In this document: one piece after another, positions 50,173 through 62,312 of the stretch
Layout of the letters: the number at the start of each line of letters is the position of its first letter
How positions within the stretch are numbered: position 1 is the first letter of the stretch
NCBI GenBank assembly: GCA_910591455.2
Contig: OU342822.1
Location: 17,397,154 to 17,461,153 of the forward strand
Length of the DNA: 64,000 nucleotides
Source of the DNA: Pholis gunnellus
Taxonomy: Eukaryota; Chordata; Actinopteri; Perciformes; Pholidae
Reading direction: 5' to 3'
Translations under genes and position numbers: made by a program
Notes under the pieces: generated by a model
Told to the model about the DNA's origin: nothing
The model's database searches: none
Seen by the model: only the letters and a program-made list of their open reading frames with translations

Positions 50173-50223
50173 GGGGGGGGGGGGGGGGGGGGGGGGGTCC
50201 ATCAAGCTTGGATGGACCCCCCC
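50173..50223 (+). repeat. G25 tract fused to a perfect 13-bp hairpin in the naa30 3' UTR
   Basis: G run 50173-50197. Its last seven G plus TCCATC (50191-50203) pair exactly with GATGGACCCCCCC (50211-50223) around the loop AAGCTTG. It lies about 310 nt past the naa30 stop. Confidence 0.85.
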
Positions 50224-51651
50224 AGAGGTGAGGGCTCCTCACCAAGTCCTCCTGCAGAACACGGGACAAAAACAGACTTCAGCTAAACAGCAACACGTGA
50301 AACAAGGAAGCGGGGCAGTAAAGAAAAAAAAAAAAAACTACTGGGAAGAAAATATTTGTGGAGTTTATTTTTGTGTTTCTTTTTTTTAACCTTGTGAGTT
50401 GGACGGGTGGGTGGGGGGGGGGGGGGGGGAAGAAGCTATAGTATGACTGTGTGTTTGTACCGCCTCGTGTTTTTTCTGGTGGGGTGGGGGAGTGTGTGTG
50501 TGTGTGTGTTCGTGGCGTGGTTGGTTTCACTGTGAGCCAGTGTTTGTGTGACTGTGTGAGCGCGTGCTGGGTCTGAGTTTGTGTGTTTTTGTTTTTCCAT
50601 CCTGTCCAAAGGGCACAGCGGCTCCGTGCTGCCGTCTCCCATCACCTGCCTCGGCCTCCAGGACTGAAGCCTGTAAAGATATGCATGCATTTATTTTAAC
50701 GTGAGTGCGGGGTGAGCAGTGTGTGTGTGTGTGTTGATGAACCCGGTCTGAGGCTAACCCTCCGAAACCCCCTTTCCTGTGTTTGGTGTTAGCATGTTGG
50801 TGCAGAGCAGAAACAAATCACTCCATTAGCACACCACCGTGTTGCTTCAGTGTCCTTCACTCAATCTCTCATCAAACCCTGACAGTATGTGCAAGCAGTT
50901 AGATTTGCTTCTTCCTATTTTCTGCAGATCACAACTTGTTTATTTCCCCCGAATGCACTGCCAGCTGCTGCAAAATCCCCCCAAAAGGAGAAAATTGATT
51001 CTTTTAAAGAGACTCCTTGCCAATGATGGTGTGGTCAAATGTGTCCTAGCCATCTCAGTTTACTCCTTTTTGTCTCTGTTTTTTTGATTATTCGTCTGTT
51101 CTCCTCGATGCAAGTGCCACTCGATCCATCAGACGAGCTCGCTAACGGCACCAGACCGGAGGCGAAGTGTTGCGTAATGCTGGAGTCCTGTTTGAGTATG
51201 GTGTGTGTGTTCGTCTCTTGATGGAGAAAAAACAAACAAAACAAAAAAAGGACGATAGACGAAGTATTCTTAGCAGATTATATTTCATTCTTTTTGTTTA
51301 GATTGTCTAATATACACCTGTATAACCTCATGCTGCTCATCAGCGGCTGAGCCCCCGATGCACTTCCTCGGTGTCCTAAACTCGATGCACAACCAACCTC
51401 GCTAACACATCTTCAGATCTACAACCGTCTCGGATGCACCCGGACGTTCCAATCCACACTAACTTTGCGAAGACAGTTTGTTTCAACCGCTTTTTTCTCT
51501 TTTTTTTTTTCTTCTTAAAAGTAATATGAACAAAGGTCAGATGAACTTCTTTGGAAGTTGCTGCAGTGTGTATGTGTCCGTGTGAATGTGTCCCTGTTAG
51601 TTATTGACAATGGTGTTGATCTGTTAGGCTTTTATTTCTCTACTTTCAGAG

Positions 51652-51677
51652 CCCCCCCCCCCCCCCCCCCCCCCCCC
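51652..51677 (+). repeat. C26 tract in the naa30 3' UTR
   Basis: Uninterrupted run of C, 1.45 kb downstream of the G25 tract in the same predicted UTR. Confidence 0.85.
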
Positions 51678-52171
51678 GCACAGGAAAAACAGCATAGCCT
51701 TTTGAGGTGCCGTGTTTTGTTCCGGCCTAATGAGGACGACAGGAAGTAACAAAACACACACTTTATTGTTTTTACTGCTCGCTGTGATAGAAAGGGCAGG
51801 AGACCGTTAATGATCCCTTAAATCAGCTTTGATCTTTTTAAAGTCAAATCGACAATAAAAAAACAACCTCCATCACAGGTTCTTAATGCAATTTTATGTC
51901 AACTTCAAATGATGCAATTGGACGTCTGCATGCTTTTATCCTGCCTGCAACGTTCAGAGTAGAAAGCACCGCAGGATGCAAGAGCAACGCTGCAAACAAA
52001 CAAAAGTCTGCAGCAAACGTTCATGGTAGTCGGATGTTTTAATGATTCACGGTCTCATGAGTGACACCACGACGTTCATGTTGTGCGTTTAAGACCAGCT
52101 GAGGCGTCTCCTCCCTGGAGCCCGGGACTGAAAGAGAGAGTAGATGTTCACAGAGCTGCCACCTTCATAAC

Positions 52172-52189
52172 TGTGTGTGTGTGTCTGTC

Positions 52190-52231
<42 letters not shown>

Positions 52232-52244
52232 TGTGTGTGTGTGC
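52172..52244. repeat. (GT)n with TCTG interruptions
   Basis: About 73 nt compound TG/TCTG repeat. Confidence 0.9.
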
Positions 52245-53484
52245 ATGTGGAACAAAGGATCAGATGACCTATTATTATTTCTTTTATTTTTTTCAGATTT
52301 GTAAACGAGTGTTGTTCTATTCCTTGGATATAATGAGAGCATGTTTATTTTTTTTTGGTTGAATTATCTGTTGGGAAGGGAGGGAGGGGGGGGGGGGGGC
52401 GGTTTGGGTTGATTTTTGTCAGATTTGATTTTTATTTTTAATTTCTGTGCTACTTCAGCCCATCCAGAGTCGTAACAAGTATTTTGAGCGGTTCCGAAAA
52501 GAGAACCCGCTCTACACCATCACCGACTTTTACTGCTCATCTGATGCTGTTTAAATTTAAATTATCACCCCGTGTAAACTCCCCCTGGTTTATTAGAGGT
52601 TTAAATCTTCTGCCCGTGTTTGGACACTTGTCTCCTCTCCTCGCCGTCCGGCCCTTTTCTTCTTGAACACGGTGACTACTGATGGATGAAAGGACAGGAT
52701 AGGAAACACCTTACAGAGTGAACCCGTCTTCAAACCAGCTGTCAGGATGTATGAGGAGGCGTTTTAGATTTTGAAGGAAACGTGTCTGTTATCTTTTCTT
52801 TCTTTTTTGTTGTTGGTTTAACTCCTGTGAAACTCTGGCAGTTCCTTGTGGGCATTACAGGCTGTCACAAAGAGCCGAAGGGCTCCGTTTAGCTCATGAT
52901 CACAGACTGAAGGGCTTTGTCATCGATATCAATTCGTAGCCACGGCCTGCGGTGTTGCACAGCTCTCTCTGCCGATGCATTTGGAATAAGTCTTGACTTT
53001 ACACGCCAGTTCAGTGTTCACAGATGTCGGAGGCAGTTTCTTTCCTCCGCCTGGATGTCCGCTGTGATATGCAGTTGGTATATTATAACAATCAACAACC
53101 TTGCTTCTCTGTCCTCACCTGGGGCGACATCTGCCATCCTACAACTCAACTATAAACTCCCCCAGAAACCAGTTTGCTGGTCAGATGAACCAGATGTTTT
53201 GGCTGTCACGCTGCAACACAAAAAGAAAGCTGTGGTCCCGTCAATCAACCACCAAGTGGAGAGCAAAAGGTTTTTCTGCATGTCACATTTCTGTTTCCCC
53301 TGTTCCTCTTCCTCGTCCCCTCCTCTTGATTTTGATCTGGAAATGTCCGATAGCTTTTATTTAATGTGGAAAAAGAACACAGAAATAAATTATTTGATTT
53401 TTTTAATGCTGTAAACTGGGTTATCTTGTCTGCTGTCTGGAGTGGTTTTCATTTAAAGCAGAATGTTATAAGAACGAGTCACAA

Positions 53485-54785
53485 TCGGAGCTCTGAGAGA
53501 ATTGTTTATTTGATCACGTTTTCATATCTACATAAAGAGACAAAAAAAGTGTCCACTATTTTACACCACACGTACTCTAAAACAGAATTATTGCAAATAA
53601 ACAGGCAGATGTACATGAAGCTTATCAGATGGCTTGTGAAGTTACAGAAAATATATTTCCTTTGAACAAAGACTTTGTATTGAAGACATTGGTGTTACAA
53701 ACAGCTTTCAGATATAATTTCCTTCAAACATAACTTGATTTGACTACACGTCATACATATCACATATGTGGTTCCTGTGAGTCGTCTTGTCTTCTGTATC
53801 TGTCCTCGTCTGAACCGGATTAAAGCACAAACGCCACGATTGTGCAAAACATGAGCCGGTTCAAAGTAATCCACTTGTGAAAATATGAACCTCCTGGTCT
53901 GCAATGTTTGTGCTTTTCCAGCCAACAGAAACCGTTCATTCATGAGACGTCTCTGCTACGGGCAGAGTGTATGAATAGACCTACGAGTCATGCTCTTTAA
54001 AAAAAGAAGAAAGTGGCAAAAGAATGACTTCTATCAGAGTTATATTGTACATCAAAATCTGTTTTCTGCTACATACTTTTATAGATTTATGGTATTTTGT
54101 ATGTGCGTCTCACAGTAACTTCGAATAAAACATTTACATTTCCACAAAAGTCACATTTAAACGAAGGAGTAATTTAGATGGTTTCTTTCCAACTCGGCAA
54201 GAAAGCAAATAAGTTAATTTCCCAAAAATGTTCCTTTAAATATCCCAGATGTGTGGAACGAAATACAACTTTATTTACACTAAAACGACTGAAGTCAGCT
54301 ACATATACAGTACATATATATTTACATTGTTTATGTAATGTAACTCTTCTACAGCCCTTTTTTAATTTTTTATTACTTGACAGAAAACCCGCTGTCCCAC
54401 ACGTTTCCCTCGACTCAAACGATTCACCAGCAACACTTGCATCTGCTAATGCTTTTTTTTTAATTTTTTCACAAGCAGCAATATCATTTTTATGTCAAAG
54501 TGCATCACGCCAGCTCTTCCTAACGGAGGCGACATCACCTGACGACGTTCAGAAAAGTGCTCACATTGGTACTTTCATAAGAGAGGGCATGATCAAAGCG
54601 GACCGTTAGTGCAGATCGTGCTCTACAGGCCACTAAGTCACACTCTGTGGATCAGATGAGTCACAGACCAGACAGCCCGGTGAGTGGAGATGCAGTAGTC
54701 ATTGCGATGGGGGTGTTTGCAGAGCCTCCGTTTACGGGAGCATCAGCCATTGGTTCACGGACGAAAGGGGCCCCAGGGGGCCTCG
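53485..54785 (-). other. Candidate armh4 3' UTR
   Basis: Downstream of the armh4 stop on the minus strand, AATAAA hexamers occur at 54275-54270 and 53510-53505. Using the distal one, the transcript would end near 53490, within about 100 nt of the predicted naa30 end at ~53410 on the opposite strand. The two genes would be tail-to-tail with almost no spacer. Confidence 0.4.
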
Positions 54786-57700
54786 TCAGAACTCATCCTC
54801 GGAGCTGTCGGCCAGCAGCATGGCCTGGTCCTGACGGCTGGTCTCGGGCTCTCCAGGTTGCTGGGGAGGAAGAATGAACTTAGCACAGGATTGTTCCTCA
54901 ACAACAAGTGGAATAAGTGATGTGTGATGAACAGAAGTGGGCTATACTGACCTCTGGCTGCCGGACCTTCCTCCTCTGGTGTTTGAAGCTGTTCCTCCTC
55001 TTGCGGTGAATCATGCGGATGCTGTAGAGGGCGCCGACGATGAGCAGGGCCCCAGTGATGCCGATGCCCACGGGGGCCAACATCCCAGACACATAACCCG
55101 CCTGTCGAGGTAGAAAACACCGAGGTCAAAGCGGAGCGGAGTCGTCAACAAGACCGATCCAAGCAATCTTTCTTATACTCCAACGGATGAGAATAGAGAA
55201 TATCGCCGGCTTCATCCAAAACATCATTCAGTAAGGGAGCAAAGGAAGCTGACATTGTGAGGGCAGCAGAGGGCGGTCTTACCTTTTCTCTGATCAGCTC
55301 TACCCAGCTCCTCACTGGAAGAAAAGAGCCACAGGTTTACCACTGTTTCCCTCTTATTCTCCTATTATATGATTCACTATGTTGAATTCTAAGGTTTGTA
55401 AGAAAATGATTAAGAAACCACGTTCGCTTACTCAACCCCTGGTTGCGTTGAACCCAGATGGGGGGCGGAGGGATGAGGCTGTACGGGGGCCGCGTTGCCG
55501 ATGTTTTAGGTGTTTCTGTCAGTTCCTCCTCGCTCTCGTCCTCCACCGATTCCTCAGAGTTCTCATCGTCCTCGTCTTCATCTGGCTCCTCTGCCGGAAA
55601 TAAAATAAAAAATAAAATATATATATATATATATCTACTCAGCCAGCCAAGAAAATAGATAAATGTTCAGTTGTCAATAAAACTCTCCTCACCCTCAGAC
55701 TCCATCTCCTCCAACCCTGATCTGGATTTGTGCTCCGGATGATGGGTCTCCATGGTTACCGTTGTCATAGCATGCTGGAAGGATGAGGAGGAGGGGGGGC
55801 CGGTGGTGGGCAAGCGCTCCTCGAGGTTCGGTGTCCTCGCAGCACCTTCACGTCGCAAATCACGTGGTCCCAAAGAGAGAGAGAGAGAGAGAGAGAGAGA
55901 CGATTTCACTCCACTGTGTTTTAGTGATTTAAGACGTGCAAAGAGTAAACGTTAGACGAGTTAATTCTCTGAGAGCCTTGTGTTGACGTTGAGATTCATT
56001 CAATCGTTCTGGTTCATGCCACATCACCTCTCTCAGACTGATCCTCAGCTCCGGCTTGCAGCTGTGACACAGACGGACCCGAGGAGCCGATTGGCTCCAG
56101 GAGCTCCCCGCCAGACGTCTGCCAAGGTGACGTCCAGTCTGGCATCAGCAGGGATGGGGCGTGCGAGGGACCGGGCACCCGTGTGACCGCCGCCGCCGCC
56201 GCTGCTTCTGATGTGACATCTTCAAACGGCTCGAAGATGAGAGGGAGCGCCTCAGACGACATGGTGCCCTCTGTGGCCTCATCCTGACATGGCGGGACCG
56301 CAGTGTCCACTGTGATTGTGTCAAACACAGAGACCGAGTGAGGGTTCAGCATGTGTAGCATGTGGTATTTAAGTTACAAAAGGGCAGAATTGTTTGGGCC
56401 TTCTGGTAAAAGTCAGTGAAATACTGCAGTCTGAAAGTTTGTGTGATCGTGCTCGGTTCAGTTCAGTAAACTAGAGCAAATGAATGAAGGTCTTGCAGTT
56501 TCTCAGCACACAACTCTGTCGACAGCTAAAATAAAAGACTTCTTCTGTTGCGAAGCAGAAACTCTATTCAGCACATATATAGCAGTGTACAGCTTTTTGA
56601 AAGAGGTACCTCTTGTGACATGCAGTTTTCTCATTAGAAGCACTTGCACTCTCTCAGAGCCGAGTTCACAGAGCAGCTAAGACACAATGAAAGGAGGATT
56701 GTTTGAAAAATGGTTCTTTCTAGATAAGAGGCGACCACAGAGGGGGCTGTCACCGGAGAAACTGCCACTGCATATCTCTCAGGCGTTCCCTTTAGTCCAA
56801 AGCATTTCTAACGTTGGCTGAAAATGCTCCTTTTATATAATGCTGTTTTGGGAATTAAGTTTTCCTTTTTTGTCAGCTTCCTTTCTATTGGGAGGAAGCT
56901 TCTTCAAACAGACAATCCCCGAATGGACAGCGGGAATACATATTGGCTCAGACAGACTTCTTTAATCCATTTCCCTCTGCCTCTGAATAATAATCTGCCT
57001 GTTTCTTTACAATAGTCTGGATGGGGAGTGTGAAGGGTGGGAAAGAAGGCGAGGCGGTTTGAGGGGGAATATATATATAGATAGAGAGAAGAAGGGGTTG
57101 AATCCTCCAACGACTTGTATAACGCACCCCTCCGCCAGCCCATTCCTAGCAGTTGTGTGTGTTCTCTGTTTTACTTCCTTTTCTATCTTTTTTTTTTACA
57201 GGCTCGAGTCAGGAATAGAAAGTAATTAGACTGCCACGGGTCCCAGCTGGGGTTCAAAGTGGAGCGTGGAAAAGCGGGCGTCTTTTCTTTGCCAATCATC
57301 AAAGGCAATCTCTGCCACTAGACGTGTCGTTTTCATTTCCGCCTCATTTTTAATGAAGCTTCCTGAAACCGTGCAAACTCCAGCGAGCCAGAAAATACGG
57401 CCTGTTGTGGAAGGAAGACTTCTAGGGTGATAATGACTGCAGAGCATTACCTTACACCAGGGATGCTGTGTGTTTTAAGTTTGGACATGTTGAATAAGGG
57501 ATTATAGAAAGTTTTACCACCCTCTCCCAAAAAAGGTCAATTTCCCATCAACATTAATTGCGCTTTTCTAATCGTTCTGACTTACCTCCACTGGGCCGAG
57601 CCGCCTCAGTCCACAGGCTTTCTGGTCCATCCTCTTTGGGCATCAGGTTTGGTCCAATTTCAGGTAACAAGGGGTCTGGGAGGGAGGACATCGTTTCATC

Positions 57701-58450
57701 ATGGCTCCAAATCGACAATAGTGTGGAGGTCCGGGGGGAGACGAAGACCGTGGGAGGGATGGAGCTGTGGGAGGCTTGTGTCTGGATCGGTGCGTCGGGA
57801 TTTTGAGGTTCTGTAGTGGATGGCAAGCTTGTTTCTGGGTCTAGTTTGGTCCGGTCCTCCTCACCTTGGTCTTTGGCCTCCCTGGCTGTGATGCTCAGCT
57901 GTGGGGCCTCTGATGAGGAGGCTAAAAATCCATCTCTCGCCGTACTCACTGCTGTGTCCAACAGCTTTCTCCCACCTGTAGGACTTAACACAGGCTGATT
58001 GTCGACAGCTATGTCCTCCTGTCTGACGTCTGGATCAACGGACAGCACCGAAGCTGCCTCCGTCTGTCCTTGATCGTCTCCCATCTCAGATGAGCTTCCA
58101 AACGTCTTTATCCCGCTGCTTTGGCTCCATGCCTCTCCGTCGGCCTCACTCGGCCCAGATCTTCCACCAAAGCTGTCCCCGTTTTCATTTTCTGTCTGCG
58201 TCACTGGATCCATCCCCTCAGGTCGTCCATGTGGGCCAGCTCCTCCAACTGCACCTACATTCAGTATCAGGCCAGTCACAAGCTCTGTGTCTGAGGGTTC
58301 AGACTTTGCATCTGTAGTGTGCATTGACCCAACAGTTGTAACTGAGCTGTCCTGTGTGGGGGGGGAGTTTGGGAGGTGGACAGGCATCCCACAGACACAG
58401 AGACAGGTCCCAGCCAGCAGGAGGCGATGGAGCCTCCCAGACATCAGCAT
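54786..58450 (-). CDS. armh4: Armadillo-like helical domain-containing protein 4 (Armh4, C14orf37); complete, 7 coding exons, 571 aa
   Basis: Minus-strand exons: 58450-57586, 56309-56028, 55845-55693, 55590-55432, 55314-55283, 55101-54952 and 54860-54786 (TGA). The frame is continuous (1716 nt) with GT-AG introns. Seen: a signal peptide (hydrophobic residues ~8-22), a long Ser/Thr/Glu-rich poorly conserved ectodomain, an LIFEPFEDVT motif, an acidic run (EEPDEDEDDE), then IWVQRNQGLMRSWVELIREK, a transmembrane helix at about 504-525 (MLAPVGIGITGALLIVGALY), a basic stop-transfer KRRNSFKHQRRK and the acidic C-terminus LLADSSEDEF. This C-terminal third closely matches human C14orf37 as I recall it; human is 774 aa, so the ectodomain is shorter here. 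Family knowledge: a single-pass type I membrane protein reported to dampen STAT3 and mTORC2 signalling. The first of two near ATGs (codons 1 and 3) was chosen. Confidence 0.93.
55873..55900. repeat. (GA)n tract at an armh4 splice acceptor
   Basis: On the minus strand this is a (TC)n run that forms the extended pyrimidine tract upstream of the exon starting at 55845. Confidence 0.85.
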
Positions 58451-59680
58451 CTCGGTCTCGTCTCAGTGCCTGCTGAGAGTGGACACAAATGATGAATGCT
58501 AATAGGCTCAACTGAGGTGTGAACAGTCTCTGCCTGCAACTTCAACACCCAGCAGACACATGGACAGAGAGACAAAGCAGAGGTGGTGGTGGGAAGAAAG
58601 ATAGGTGAGAATATGAAAGTTGTGCAGCTGCAGATTAAAGGGTCAGAATGCAAAGTGTATAGAACTTCACACAGCCTGTGATAACCACAGAGAACAGGAT
58701 TTACTGTGCATGCCTGCCTGCCTTTGCTTTGATGCTGTGGTTGCACCGTTTTTGAATAATTCGCATGAAACACAATCTGCTCATTTTGTATTACCAGAAG
58801 GAAATGTTGGGCACACTGCACAGAGGGAGAGAATCTGACACAGCAATCCTTACCACCCCCTCCGCACTTCACCTATAAATAGCACCAGGTTTTCTATCCT
58901 CTACAGATGGATCCGTGAATGTTTGAATCACACAACCCTGCAAAGCGGCAATTTTCAAACAAGCACGCGCATTGTCAAAATGCTAAATTGGATATGAAAA
59001 CAAAGCAAACAGTTGTGCGTGGCGCAATGTGTTGCTTCACGTGACGCGACAGCGATGATCACCGAACAAGCGGTCGCTGACACGTCTGGTGTTCACATGG
59101 TGACACCGCGTTCATGTTGTGTGAGTCAGACACACGTCTGAGAGAAATGATCATCCAGCCCAGTCCAACAATGTCACAACGCAACCCACTTTTCTGTCTG
59201 CGCACCTCCCCTGTGATCAATACAGAGAACAGCCATATGCTCATGCAGTCCACCGCCTGTCAATGTAATGGGCTCGAGCATTTGCACCGCAAACATATTC
59301 ACGCTGCGGAATGATCGCACTGGGGCTAATCACAGCCTCGCAGAGACTACAATGCATTCCCTTAAATCGCATCATCTATCACATTGTAGCTGTGAGAGCG
59401 AAATGCATATTGCTAACAATTTAAGTCGCGTAAAAATAAATACCTTCCAGAGTTCATGACGGATCGCGGTGCCTGGAGGACGCAGAGTTTCTCTTGCAGT
59501 GTGCAAAAAAAAAGAAAAAACACAAAAAGAGTCAGTTCGTACGGACACAAATGCAGGAGAATCAAGTGTGGAAAGCAAGCTGAAGGAGAGGCTTGTTGTT
59601 GTGCAGCTTGGCGTCACTGACTGGAAGTCTTCTCTACGTACGTCCGCCCGCTTCAGAACAGAAGTGCTGCCACCAAATGC
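58451..59680 (-). promoter_or_regulatory. Candidate armh4 5' UTR exon and promoter region
   Basis: On the minus strand CTCAGCAG|GCACTGAG (58472/58469) is a good acceptor 19 nt upstream of the armh4 ATG. Upstream, CTGGAAG|GTATTT (59444/59443) is a possible donor, with a noncoding first exon perhaps running from about 59640. The first exon is inferred from splice signals only. Confidence 0.35.
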
Positions 59681-62164
59681 TTAAAATCTGCAGAATTTAG
59701 GCAAATTGTCGTCTTTGAAATCGGCTTTGTATAATCGCCTTTTAAGTGCATCTATTCCTTGTTGTATAATCATCATTGGTTCCTTTTTTCATTGTCTTTC
59801 CCAAAGAGTCGTCTGAGGCTCCTCGTGGTGCTGAATGGACAGCTCCCTAACCTCAAGTTAAAGGTCAGCGGGGACCAGAGAAGAAGAGAACGGTCATGTT
59901 TCTTATCCTGAAAATATTATATTAAACTTTTTGTTGCTCAAATTTCACCAACTCTGTTACAATAGCGGCAGATTACTTTTAAGGTTTAAAATAGATTGAA
60001 TGCATACATTAGGTTAGAAAGCATTGGTGGGCTGTCAGGGCCTGCAAAGCCTTCTCTCCTGGCTTAAACAGAATCACAAAGTTAGAGCTATTTTATAATT
60101 TAATATTTGTTCTTAAATACACTACATGTATTATAATTTAGAAAAATATTTTTCCCATTATCTTATTTTCTCATTGCACAGCTACTGTCTTCCAGCTTGT
60201 TTTAAGTAGAGCTTTTATCCAATCAGATTTCACCTCTGTGTCTCTAGGTAAGAAGAGAGGCCCCCTGCAGACTCACAAGTGAATCCATGTGCAGTTTAAG
60301 TGAAAGGGGACGATATTGTTGATTGTCATAGTGTTCAACCAATCAGATCTTTAGTTTGACATGTTAGGCGTATTCTTTGACGTGTCAGAGCCTGCTAGCT
60401 GGTCTACAGCTACGTCAGCATTAACACACAGCTCTGTTTTCATGAGCAGCGCTGCAGTGAGGTGCAGGGTGCGCTGTGATTGGTCAGTGGGCGAGCATGT
60501 GACTATTTGTGAAACGAAACTTAACTTGCCAGCAGAGCTTAGTTGGAGGAGTAAGAGTTCAAATTGAAAGATATGGAAGAAATTATAACATTTTTAGGGT
60601 TTTGCTTGGTGTAGTTTATTTATTTTTTTACCTAGCTTTGTTTTATTAACACTCAACGGCTGAATAAGGAGGAGAAACAGATTTAGTGGCGGAGTTACTG
60701 ACAACGCCTTTCTCAAGAAAGAAGGACATTTCAGGAAAAGCTGGGATCTGCTGCGAACCTGCCGCAGCAGACCGGTGAAATACAACTGGGGAGGCTCGAC
60801 TGTCATCACTGGCGTCCATGAATCGAGAAGGACTTCTTACTGGAACTGAAACGATGTACTGGAATTAAACTAAACATTTGAATTAAAACGTTAGTTTTTT
60901 TACATAGTAACATTACTGTTCATTTGGCTATCGTGTCGTTTTTATGAATAGTATTTGAATGGCTCGTGCTCTTGTGTGGTGGAATGCGTGGATCTGCTGC
61001 AGGTTTGCTGGATTGTTGTGTCATAATGAGGTTATTAGGAGGTAATTCAACTGTAGTAGGACAGCACAGAAGGCCCAGGTATAAAATACACGGCCCGCCA
61101 CTGTTAGAAAGCATGTTTCAAGTTCTTTATTGTCATGTGCACATCAATTACACAGAAGGCAAGTCTTTGGAAAGAAAATAAAATCTTGGATCTCTGGCTC
61201 CCTCCAACAATGCTCATTAAATAGTATACAAATAAAAATGAGGCAAGTAAAAATAGAATCTGTAGTGCAGAAATTAAAATATTGGGATACATTGTATGCA
61301 TATACAGTATTCAATATAATGCTAATCCAACACTAACATTCCATTATGAAAATGAGAAAATATGCTACTTATAGAAATAAATAATTGTTTTGTGGACAGC
61401 GGATTAATTCTCTGTGACCGCTTCAATTAGCACAGTTATTCCTAAATAGAGCAGAAAACCAGCATGTGTGTACATGAGCACTTAGTACTGGCAGGAATTG
61501 GTGACACACTGACAGTTAATTATATGGCAATGTGGATATGGTAATAAATGGTATAATAATTTGCTTGTTTTCCACCTGATATTTATGACTCTTGTGGGGA
61601 CAGAGATATCCTTTATTTAAACATGTCATGGACAGCCCGGCAAAGCTGGAGTGTACTCAGAGTTGGGTTTGGGCTATAGACTGTATAAAATAGGGTTGGG
61701 ACACACAGAAAAAGTCCCAGTGACCCCCTCTGGTGCTCCAGTGAGGTCGCACCATCACCATCCATGGTTTACATCTGTGTATTTTCAAAGAGATAATCAA
61801 TATACGTTTTTAAGAAACGTTTTTATCCATTTCTAATCCATGTATTATTCATTTTCATTTTCATTAAATTGTATTACATCTCAAATGTTCCCAGCCTGTA
61901 CATCACATGGTTTTTCAATGTTTCAAAGAAGATATTTGTATACAATACACAACGTAACAGCACAATAATATATAGATATATATTTAAACAGTAAAATGAT
62001 GTAATATGATAGAAAATATTTTAATGTAAGGTCATTTCTTAAGTTTCTTTAAGTTTTACTTTATGTATTTGAAAAGTCTGCATTTGGTGGATTCATCTGA
62101 AATGTTTTTTTTTAGAAAGGATAGAAAGTCAATCTAATAGTTTTGAGCATATTATTGATCAGGC
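59681..62164. other. Spacer between armh4 and actr10
   Basis: About 2.5 kb between the divergently transcribed armh4 and actr10. Mostly AT-rich. A possible remnant of repeat family A-like text (CTATAGACTGTATAAAATAGG, ~61675) is the only notable item. No gene seen. Confidence 0.5.
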
Positions 62165-62312
62165 AATTCCCGTGACGTCATCCCGTTTCTTGAAGGACCC
62201 AACCCGGAAGTCAACAGCGTTTTCTTTTTTCTCCTCCTCCTTTTTGATACGATGCGAATTTGCCACTGCATTACACTACACTACATTATTATTTAACAAA
62301 CTAAATAATACA
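62165..62312 (+). promoter_or_regulatory. actr10 promoter with CRE and ETS sites
   Basis: A perfect cAMP-response element TGACGTCA is at 62173-62180 and an ETS site CCGGAAGT at 62204-62211, about 100-140 nt upstream of the start codon. No TATA box is seen. CRE plus ETS close to the start is typical of vertebrate housekeeping promoters. Confidence 0.6.

Larger units (their letters stand above)
49867..53410 (+). other. Candidate naa30 3' UTR
   Basis: After the stop there is no further supported coding sequence before the 3' end of armh4. Poly(A) hexamers AATAAA occur at 51853-51858 and 53384-53389; the second is followed by T-rich and GT-rich sequence and fits a long UTR. The stretch holds (AC)n at 49970-50033, G25 at 50173-50197 fused to a perfect 13-bp hairpin, G17 at 50413-50429, C26 at 51652-51677, (GT)n at 52172-52244 and G14 at 52386-52399. 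The 165-aa open frame at 52917-53414 resembles nothing I know and is treated as chance. Confidence 0.5.

Noticed and set aside
52917..53414. 165-aa open frame after naa30
   Set aside because: No recognisable domain, lies in the predicted naa30 3' UTR, composition looks random and it overlaps the poly(A) signal.
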